A DNA stretch of 64,000 bases, taken from Tremella fuciformis. Its lineage: Eukaryota > Basidiomycota > Tremellomycetes > Tremellales > Tremellaceae. The stretch covers positions 763,786-827,785 of the forward strand of contig CP136499.1 of NCBI GenBank assembly GCA_032768795.1, read 5' to 3'. Of this stretch, positions 50,565-59,770 are shown piece by piece. The translations under genes and the position numbers were made by a program. The notes under the pieces are model-generated. The model saw only the letters and a program-made list of their open reading frames with translations. It had not been told where the DNA came from and did not search any database. The stretch's first letter is position 1. Each line of letters opens with the position of its first letter.

Positions 50565-53435
50565 GCGAGCATACGAGAGTATCTCTGAGAGCTGAGAGGT
50601 GGAAGAAATGATGTCAGCGGGCGTTCATCAAGGTGAGTTGATGAGGTGCGTCGCGTACCGTCGTGAGACAAATGTCGAGTCGTCGCGTTGGGAGCTCGGA
50701 GATGCCGGCTGACGAGAGGTGCCAAAATTCCCCGAGAGCGCGGGACTGCTGCTGCGGAAGTCTGACAGGATTGTGAGAGGGTTGGAGAGACGCACGTCTG
50801 CAGACTGTCGGCTCTGCTCAGGACGGGACTATGAGCCTCTGGGCATGTGATAGAGATGAAGCAAATCCAAACGGAAGTCCACTCATGGCTTTTTTGGGCG
50901 ACGTGTACTGTGCACCTCGATCATCCAGGCGCCAGGTCACCCGCGAGCCTCATGCGGTACCATGGACATCGTTACCAGGCTGCATACACTCATCGAGCGG
51001 TCACTCTTACAAACGCCCTGTGACGCATCGCCTCCTGTACCGCCTCTACGATTGACCGTTCTACCCAGCCCGAGTTTGAGAGATGGGGTAGGACGACCAT
51101 GAACATGCTGAGAAAAGCTGTATCAGCACGCCCTCCTCCCTATTACGCTCGTAGCACTGACCAAAACGGATGTAGTACACAACCGCGCAAAAATTCTGGG
51201 CTCCTTGGGGGCGTTAGCCTGTCCTTCTTGTCGAAGGACATCACAAGATCTTGACCCAAGGTGATTCTGAGGACTTAAGTCTTGCCAGGGGCGCATGTCG
51301 CTCTCTGTTAAACTTAGGCTCACTGCGTCACCGTTCGGGATACTCGCTCAATCCTGTACGGATGCACTTGTCCCGTCAGTCCTGTGAGGACTGACACCCC
51401 GACGACGGGTCCATATTGGCGGTGCTCTGCTGCCAGTGCCGCCTCCGTTTCTGCGAGCAATGTGATCATCTGGCCCCTGCCGTGTAAGACTCCGCACGTT
51501 CTCATGACTCGTGGCTCACTTTAGGGTGGTCATGCTGCGATTTCTAGTGCTTTGTTAATGAGAGAAGATGACTGCATTCTAACATCCGTCGACGTGGCCG
51601 AGTCCACCATCGAGGTCAGGGCAGCGTCCGTTGGGAAAGGACGCTGCTTTGGGCAATCGTCCTTGCATGCCTATTGATGACTAGGGCCTAGCACACCTTC
51701 TGCTGGCCGCGATCACCGCCCGTTGAACGTCCATGTCAGTTTTTATGCCCAGTATGCTCGATGCTCCTCGCCGCCTCGGTGTGCGGGGGTTGCTATTCCA
51801 TCTTCATTCGGAATATTCAGCTTGATGCTCAGCCTATCCCCATCGACTAGCGTCGGCAGTAAAACCTTGTAGTTTCCGAGGTCGGCTGGCAGAACGCATT
51901 CCACAAGGTCTGTAAGCACTCGCCATCACGTTGACATTCTCGTTGGCTGTGTGCGTGAACTGCACCTCGACCGGTATGTTATGAATATGCGTGAAGAGTG
52001 CCAAGCATATTTGATCCGAGCTGAAACACAGTGCCGCACATTTGCTAAGGCGGAGCAGGATCCGGCGTTTTCCGGATGCATCACGTCAGGCTTCGCCGAC
52101 GCGGATGATGTAAGCCCCTATGCGCCGCCAGTCATGCAGCTCGCTAACAGAAAGCACATGTTGTCGATTCGGCCCTGCGCCAACTGTCGCTCAACCTGGA
52201 GATCATCATGGAGTAAGCCTTCCGCATTCTCCCGCTAGACCTCTGCGGAGGTGAGCTGGAGCTGACCTTTCGCATTGTTCACTTTTTATTGCGTTGGGTG
52301 CCCTCTTCACACGTTGGTGTCGCGCTTACCCTTCAAGTTGGCTCCATCGACCTCCATCAGCTCACCACGCTCGCGTCGATCCTGTCTGATCAAGGTGACA
52401 GGCCGAGCCGAGCATCCCTCTGCGCGCGTGAGCCTCTCCCTTCACCTTGAAAGTCGAAGGTTATCTGGACGGATGAGCAGTTCCCATTTACGCCTTAGAT
52501 CTCGTGCGCTTCTTGTATTTGCTGCTGCTGCGAAGGCTGCTGAGGATGTTGCTGTTGTTGGTGCTGTTGGACGCCGAACATCGCTCGGGGAGTGATGGCA
52601 GACTGTCAACCCGGTCGGGTCTCATCACACCCCTGACCGGCTGATCATTCGGGACTTCGTCAGCACCTCAGTGCTTTCTCTGAGTGCAACTGACTGGCAG
52701 ACGCTCAAGTCGGCACCCTTCATTCGGCCTTTCAAGCCGGCCCAGAACTGGTCGATGACATGAGAACGCTGTTTGACTGAGAACCGCGCTGGGGATCCAG
52801 TCGTCTGTACAACAACCTGTTCCGCGGCTGGAAATCCCAAGTCCAAGCAGGAATGAGCGTCATGATCCCCTGCAGGCGTTGCCGGCATGTATGCCTTGCC
52901 GGCATCCACCATCAGCGCCTTGAAAACGGCTGGCGTATGTCACCCGTGAAATTCACGGAGTAGAGCCGCGTCCTGCGCTCGTCAGCCACGGTTCACAGCA
53001 GGAATGCCGATGCTCTCGCTCACTGGAACTGGCCGTGTGGCCTTGGCCTTGAGGAATCTCTGCCTCGGAGGAGAGAGTGGTCACTCTCCAAGTCGGCCAG
53101 CTCGCCCTCCTCTCCTAGGACCTCACCATCGAAGCCGGGGTCGACCTCGACCTCGAGCCGGTGAGGCGTCTCGGGCTACTCGTCAGCGTTCTCGATTGCT
53201 CGCTCACTCATCACTGCTCACGCTCTCCCTCTTGACCGATGCTTTTTCTGACAAGCTCATATTGTTGACTGATCAGGCGGCGACGTCGACTCGTTCTGAT
53301 TCTGATGGATCACAGCGACTACGGTCAGGACTGATCAGACTACACGTCTTTCTCCAGCGCCTGCCTCCCGGCAAATCTGCGACTGTTCGACGTAAACTGC
53401 GTGGTGTCGGGGTCGCAGGCGTGGCTGGAGAGCGG
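50565..53435. other. No firm gene; isolated exon-like frames
   Basis: Frames at 51951-52238 (LHLDRYVMNMREECQAYLIRA) and about 52310-52440 (LQVGSIDLHQLTTLASILSDQ in one frame) look protein-like but could not be linked into a gene. CTG/TGC repeats lie at about 52520-52570. The stretch ends at the first interstitial telomere tract. Confidence 0.3.
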
Positions 53436-53453
53436 TTAGGGGGTTAGGGGGTT
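53436..53453 (+). repeat. Interstitial telomere repeat, two units
   Basis: TTAGGGGGTTAGGGGGTTA, same orientation as the terminal telomere. It marks the left border of the segment holding the first OTU gene and coincides with a change in sequence character (onset of dense GTCCC/GGGAC motifs). Confidence 0.85.
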
Positions 53454-53740
53454 ATATGGGGTTTCGGGGGGCGGGGGATTTTGACCTACTGCACCCAGAG
53501 AGGCATGAGCTATACCATTCAATAGCTCTGATTGAGCCGAGTTCAGATCTTCTTTCGGATCCTGTGGGGGTGCAGTATTTGCGGAGCAATTCCCAAAATA
53601 GTTCATTTAGTCTGCATCAATCATGTCCCATTCCCCCCAGCAAATGTCCCAGTGGGAGCGGGACATTGACACACTCAAACAACTTAGAGAATTTTTTTCA
53701 TTGCTGTGGGACATTGTCCCATTGACTGGGACTTGACTAT

Positions 53741-56270
53741 CTATCCTATAATCTGTGTGTTGGTGACTAAGTTCTCATAGTGGTTGTCTTTGAGCCACAG
53801 CCAGAAGGCTGTCCCAGGCATGTCCCTGTCCCCTAGCTCCATCCATGTCCCAGTGTCCCCTGACCTGGACACCTTCAAGACCATGACATGAGCATGATAG
53901 GCTTCACACAAGGCCTGAAGAGTGAGATGATCCCCCCAGGTGTGAGACAGTGCCATGTTGTGCAGGTAGAGGTCCCACTCATCCTGCCCCCCAAGGATGA
54001 ATGGGACATACCTGTCCCAGTTGGCTCTGATGTGGGACACAGCTGTCTGCCTCACTTCCTGGTGGGACTGCCTCATCCTCATACCTTGTGCAAAAGCTCT
54101 GAACATGCAGCTGCCATCTGCCTTTGTCCCAGTGGTGTGGTAGAGTGATGGGACAAATGGGACTCTTTTGACTTGTGTTCTGGAGAGACTGGTGATTGTG
54201 TTGAGAGGTGCCTGCAGTCAGTGAGGGCTCTGTCTCAGTGGGACATACCAGTCCCAGTCCTGGATGGGACATGAGTGAGGGTGGTGTCCCAGTGGTGGTA
54301 GGAGCCTGTTGTCAGTGGAGCTCAAGTCAAAGTTCAACTCACTGTCTTCACAGCTACAGCTGTCTGTGCCCCAATCTCCAAAGTCCCATTCACCCTTGTC
54401 CCATTCCCTCCTGTCCCACTGTCCCTTGTCCCATTGTCCCTTGCACCTCCCAGTGGGTTGAGTCCCACAGCCTCCAATGGGACATGTCCCTCATCCACCA
54501 ACTTTGCAAACCACTGCCAAGCAGCAGCCTCCTGCATAGAATGACCACAGACCTTGTTTGCACATCTGAACCTGACTGGCTTTGTCCCACTGGCATGATA
54601 CCTGTGGGACCTGTCCCTCTGGCATGGGACATAGCCAAGACTGCTCTTGTCTCTGAGTATCTTGATGAGAGTCTTGAGTCCACTGGGACCACTGTAGGAC
54701 TTCTTGAGATGGGACAGTATGGAGTTGAAGTTCATAACTGTCCCACCCAAGTCATATGTCCCAGTGTCTGTCCCAGTCCCAGTCATCCACCAGGCAGTGG
54801 GACTGTGGGACTTGGTTGGAGCCTTCTTCCCAGCATTCCAGCCAAGTGAGGCCAGGACATCTGCCACCACTTGCTTCTGTCTGCTGGTTGGTTGAGTCAA
54901 GGCCCCACCCACCAAGAGGCCAGAGTCCCAGGCCTTGTGGGACATCCACTGTGCATTAGCCAGTAGAGCATCTTTGGTGGTGACCTTGAAGGTGACTTGA
55001 CATGACTCTGTCCCAGCCTGTCCCCCATGTCCCAGTGGATCCTGCCAAAAGTCAATGTAGAAGAAAGGAAGTTCTCTTACAGTTCTCCTGGCAGCAGCTA
55101 GAGAGGTAGCTTGGACAGTGACTTCCACTCTGAAGCCACCCATGTCCCAGTCTGGGACAAGTCCCAGTCTCTTGATGATTTTGTCACAGGCTTCCACTCT
55201 CTTTCTCACCCCAGCCATGGTTCTGAGAATGTCCCCTTGAAGTCTGCTGTTGTAAGACTTGATCACATGGACAAGTCTGGGATAGATCTTGACCTTCCAG
55301 GTTGTCCCATTGAATGGGACATCTAGGTGCAGTGAGCCATGATCCTTGGAGAGTGGGACAAGCATGGGATAGGTGGTAGCCAGCTTGGATCTTCCCAGAG
55401 TTGGAGTGAAGAGGAAGATGTAGGGTGACTTGAAGGTGACACCTATGTCCCACATGTTGTAGTGGGACATTGGGTGGGACAGCTGTGCAGGTTCAGTCCC
55501 AAGGAAGTTGAAAGGAAGTTTCTGACCATATGACTTGACCAGCAGTGTGGGACATTTGCAGCTCTCCAGGCAGTGGATGAAGAGAGCCACTGGGACATTG
55601 GGAGCACCATAGGTTGAGACCCATGGGACATCTGCAGGTGAGACAGTCCTCCATACCTTGAGCTCCCTGTAGAAGCCATCCTTGTAGATTGGGTCCACCC
55701 AGATCTGATGAGTGGCCTCTGCAAGTAGAAGCCAGTCCTTGAAGATGTCCCTGTTTGACCCATTGTCCCAGTGGGACAGTGTCCCAGGACTGTGACTGGA
55801 CAACTTGACAAGTGCCAGAGAGGAGTTGAACTGCCTGCCATAGTAAGCTGGAGTCATGCAGATTTCCCACTTGTCCACATCAGATGGACTCTGAATGATG
55901 TTGTCCAGAGGTGTCCCATACTCTTCCAGTGGGACATGGGACATTGACCACAGCTGGGACATGAAGTCTGGCTGGGACACCTGCACTGGCTGCTGCATCT
56001 GTCAGCTCTGTGTGGAGAACAAGTCATGAGAGCTCACCTCCTCAACAGCCTCAGCATGTTCAGCTGGTGGCAGAGAGTGTCCCACTTGTCCCACCTGTCC
56101 CACTGGGACTGGGACAGACTCAGGAGTCTTGATGGTCAGTCAAGTCAGTAAAGCTGTGAGAGACTCACCTGTGAAGGAAAAGGTGACACTGAAGGTGGGT
56201 GTCCCAGTAGTCTCTTTGATTGTCTGAGCTGTCCCACTGCTGGGACATGACTGGATTTGACTGGAGCCAT
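53741..56270 (-). CDS. OTU-domain cysteine protease, paralogue 1 (4 exons)
   Basis: Exons 56270-56169, 56127-56038, 55998-54343 and 54211-53741 give 772 residues with every phase closing. The start MAP is shared with paralogue 2 (MAPTRT). Residues up to about 620 align throughout with paralogue 2 (for example IYPRLVH and VEVTVQA) but match no family I know. A Cys/His cluster (VPCQRDRSHRYH...FRCANKVCGHS) may bind zinc. The C-terminus is an OTU protease: ADGSC (catalytic Cys 651), a WGD-x-L-x-LQALCEAY block and NHYENLV (catalytic His 760). OTU enzymes usually remove ubiquitin; the substrate here is unknown. The intron before the last exon is 131 nt, the others about 40. The gene is transcribed away from the telomere and lies between telomere-repeat tracts. 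Its coding strand is saturated with GGGAC/GTCCC. Confidence 0.85.
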
Positions 56271-56281
56271 GGTGAAAAAAG

Positions 56282-56580
56282 GTAGAGAGGCAATTGAAGA
56301 AGAAGGGGGGGACTCTTCCAAAAGTCTGTTGCTTAAGTACTTTTTGCCTCTGAGTCTGAGAGAATTCTGATGTGTATTTTGAAAAGTCCCACAAGTCTGT
56401 TAAGACTGGTCCCATGGCTGGACTTGAGTGAGGATGAAACCTCTAAGTCCTATGTCCCATATCCCATGTCCCAATGTCCCAATGTCCCGCATCCCAATGT
56501 CCCGTGTCCCGTGTCCCAATGTCCCGTGTCCCGTGGCCTTGTCCCATGTCCCATCTCAAATGTCCCAGTGTCCCAATGAC
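56282..56580. other. Upstream flank of OTU paralogue 1, TGTCCCA-rich
   Basis: From 56445 to 56575 it is almost a tandem array of ATGTCCCA/GTGTCCC heptamers and octamers. It precedes the telomere tract at 56582 and is the 5' flank of the minus-strand OTU gene. Confidence 0.6.
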
Positions 56581-56581
56581 C

Positions 56582-56622
56582 TTAGGGGTTAGGGGTTAGG
56601 GGGTTAGGGGGTTAGGGGGTTA
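56582..56622 (+). repeat. Interstitial telomere tract, five units
   Basis: TTAGGGG(G) repeats in telomere orientation close the right side of the OTU-1 segment. They are followed directly by CAGGCAGGTCC, the start of a subtelomeric unit. Confidence 0.95.
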
Positions 56623-58106
56623 CAGGCAGGTCCTGGGGGGGGGACTTTCTCGCGCATCGAGATTTTCAGAATTTTCTTTTTGGATTCAGAAAGTTCGACA
56701 AAAAAGCTATTCGTAAATGTAATGATCTTCCCGATCGGGTAAGAACTGACGGATTTACGGGCATCCAAAGTTGGCTGGGTATTTGAGTTTGGTTGGCTGT
56801 GACGCGGTCAGTAATTGGAATATTGAGTTGATTGTCGAAGTAAGTAGCCTAATATGGTCCCAAATATAGCTGGGATGACTCTCGCATGCATCCCAGACTT
56901 CATGTAAAACGGTCCAAGGGGGGACCCTAACAATATTCTGCAGTACTTGGACCCCCCCAAGTACTCAGTACTTGGACCCCTCCTTTGGTTTCGTGGGAGT
57001 ACTTGGACCCCCCCTCCACGAATTCGTGGGAGTACTTGGACCCCCCATCCTCCAATTCGTGGGAGTACTTGGACCCCCCCTTCACTTTCGTGGGAGTACT
57101 TGGAGGGTTAGGGGTTAGGGGGTTAGGGGGTTACAGGCAGGTCCTTAGGGGTTAGGGGGTTACAGGCAGGTCCTGGGGGGGGGACTTTCTCGCGCATCGA
57201 GATTTTTTGAAATTTTTTTTTGGATTCAAAAAGTTCGACAAAAGAGCTATTCGTAAATGTAATGATCTTCCCGATCGGGTAAAAACTGACGGATTTACGG
57301 GCATCCAAAGTTGGGGGTTACAGGCAGGTCCTGGGGGGGGGACTTTCTCGCGCATCGAGATTTTCAGAATTTTCTTTTTGGATTCAGAAAGTTCGACAAA
57401 AAAGCTATTCGTAAATGTAATGATCTTCCCGATCGGGTAAGAACTGACGGATTTACGGGCATCCAAAGTTGGCTGGGTATTTGAGTTTGGTTGGCTGTGA
57501 CGCGGTCAGTAATTGGAATATTGAGTTGATTGTCGAAGTAAGTAGCCTAATATGGTCCCAAATATAGCTGGGATGACTCTCGCATGCATCCCAGACTTCA
57601 TGTAAAACGGTCCAAGGGGGGACCCTAACAATATTCTGCAGTACTTGGACCCCCCCAAGTACTCAGTACTTGGACCCCTCCTTTGGTTTCGTGGGAGTAC
57701 TTGGACCCCCCCTCCACGAATTCGTGGGAGTACTTGGACCCCCCATCCTCCAATTTGTGGGAGTACTTGGACCCCCCCTTCACTTTCGTGGGAGTACTTG
57801 GAGGGTTAGGGGTTACAGGCAGGTCCTGGGGGGGGGACTTTCTCGCGCATCGAGATTTTTTGAAATTTTTTTTTGGATTCAAAAAGTTCGACAAAAGAGC
57901 TATTCGTAAATGTAATGATCTTCCCGATCGGGTAAAAACTGACGGATTTACGGGCATCCAAAGTTGGCTGGGTATTTGACTTTGGTTGGCTGTGACGCGG
58001 TCAGTAATTGGAATATTGAGTTGATTGTCGAAGTAAGTAGCCTAATATGGTCCCAAATATATCTGGGATGACTCTCGCATGCATCCCTGACTTCATGTAA
58101 AACGGT
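56623..58106. repeat. Tandem subtelomeric units separated by telomere tracts
   Basis: Units starting CAGGCAGGTCCTGGGG follow telomere-like TTAGGGG(G)TTA at about 56623, 57162, 57322 and 57815, with a 14-bp stub at 57134. Telomere tracts lie at about 57106-57133, 57148-57161 and 57803-57814. Units 1 and 3 (about 490 bp) are nearly identical and both stop at GTACTTGGAGG before a telomere tract; unit 2 stops after about 150 bp at CCAAAGTTGGGGG. The units carry short direct repeats of GTGGGAGTACTTGGACCCC. The pattern suggests repeated chromosome-end healing and addition. Confidence 0.9.
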
Positions 58107-59760
58107 CCAAGGGGGGACCCTTGGAGCTCATATGGCCCAAGGGGGGACCCTTGGAGTTTGCTGGTTGTGAGTGAAATTATTTTTGTGATGTGAAGGGTGC
58201 TACTATACTCTATTTGACGAGCCGATTAAGAATCTCTAACCCATTCCCAGATCGGAGCGAAACTGGCGGAGTTAATCCCTCCGAAAGACCAGTACGTCTG
58301 CCCAAGGGGGGACCCTTGTAGCTTTTTCCGGTGCTGGATAAAATTATTCTGCAAGTCTAATGGTTGGTACTATACTCAGTTTGACGAGCTGATTCCAAAT
58401 CTCTCACTCGTTTTCCGATCGGAGCAAAACTGGCCGAGCTATCCCCACCCGTAACCCAGCTCGACTGCCCAAGGGGGGACCCTTGTAGCTTTTTCCGGTG
58501 CTGGATAAAATTATTCTGCAAGTCTAATGGTTGGTACTATACTCAGTTTGACGAGCTGATTCCAAATCTCTCACTCGTTTTCCAATCGGAGCAAAACTGG
58601 CCGAGCTAACCCCACCCGTAACCCAGCTCGACTGCCCAAGGGGGGACCCTTGTAGCTTTTTCCGGTGCTGGATAAATTTATTCTGCAAGTCTAAAGGTTG
58701 GTACTATACACTATTTGACGAGCTGATCAAGAATCTCTAACCCATTACCAGATCAGAGCAGAACTGGCGGAGTTAATCCCTCCGAAAGACCAGTACGTCT
58801 GCCCAAGGGGGGACCATTGCAGCTTTTTCCGGCGCTGGATAAATTTATTCTGCGAGTCTAATGGTCGGCACTATACACTATTTGACAAGCTGATTAAGAA
58901 TCTCTAACCCATTTACTGATCGGAGCAAAAGTGGCGGAGCTATGTGCCACTTAGCATGTATTATGTGTAACCCAATATAGGCAAGTAAAACTCAGCAGAC
59001 CTTCACCCCTCTGGTTTGACACAGTGGTTAGTGTCATTTCGGCCCGCTGTAGGGTGCTGTCTGCCCTAATTTGGCTGTGACTAGGTTCGATTCCTGGTTG
59101 GGGTACACTTTTTGGATCTTATGTCTGTCAAATGGCTTATTGACTTTTGCCCCCCTTGATGACTGTCTTCTTCGATTGTAATGCTTACTACTATACTCAG
59201 TTTGGCGAGCTGATTCTGAATCTCTCACCCGTTTTCCGATCGGAGCAGAACTGGCGGAGCTACCCCCTCCCGTAACCGAGCACACCTGCGCAAGGGGGGA
59301 CCCTTGCAGCTTTTTCCGGCGCTGGATAAATTTATTCTGCAAGTCTAATGGTTGGTACTATACTCTATTCAAAGAGCTGATTCTGAATCTCTCACCCGTT
59401 TTCTGAACGGAGCGAAACTGGCCGAGCTATCCCCACACGTAACCAAGCTTGACTGCCCAAGGGGGGACCCTTGGAGCTTTTTCCGCAGCTGGATAAAATT
59501 ATTTGGCAAGTCTAATGCCCATTAGCATACACAATTTGACGAGCTGATTCCAAATCTCTCACTTGTTTTCTAATTGGAGCAAAACTGGCGGAGCTATCCC
59601 CACCCGTAACCCGGCACAACTGCCCAAGGGGGGACCCTTGGAGCTTTTTCCGCAGTTGGATAAATTTATTTCGCAAGTCTAATGCCCATTACTATACACA
59701 GTTTGACAAGCTGGTTCCGAATCTCTGACTCATTTCTCACTTACTTGAGAACTGAGAGAG
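58107..59760. repeat. 167-bp satellite with CCAAGGG/CCCTTGG palindrome
   Basis: CCAAGGGGGGACCCTTGG or close variants start at 58107, 58137, 58302, 58469, 58636, 58803, 59290, 59457 and 59624. The spacing is exactly 167 bp between six pairs of neighbours. Each unit also has a GCTTTTTCCGG block, TATACTC and CGGAGCTA. One insertion (about 58948-59183) interrupts it. The unit length is close to one nucleosome plus linker. The array runs up to the OTU-2 gene. Confidence 0.92.
58948..59183 (+). repeat. tRNA-derived (SINE-like) insertion in the satellite
   Basis: It contains an exact B box GGTTCGATTCC (59084-59094) in a good T-arm (CTAGG/CCTGG), a D-arm with ACAC-AGTGGTTA-GTGT (about 59019-59034, A-box-like) and a TTTTT Pol III terminator at 59109-59113. 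The acceptor stem pairs poorly and the middle is too long for a normal tRNA, so a degenerate tRNA-derived element is likelier than a working tRNA gene. It breaks the 167-bp period. Confidence 0.55.
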
Positions 59761-59770
59761 TCAAATGCAT

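Noticed and set aside
58990..59113. Functional tRNA gene
   Set aside because: B box, T-arm and terminator are good, but the acceptor stem pairs poorly and the anticodon region is too long to fold normally; called a tRNA-derived repeat instead.
59034..59342. 102-codon minus-strand frame
   Set aside because: It spans the tRNA-derived insertion and the satellite, both non-coding.
58107..59760. CRISPR-like array
   Set aside because: The regular spacing is that of a satellite: whole 167-bp units are homologous, there are no unique spacers, and the genome is eukaryotic.
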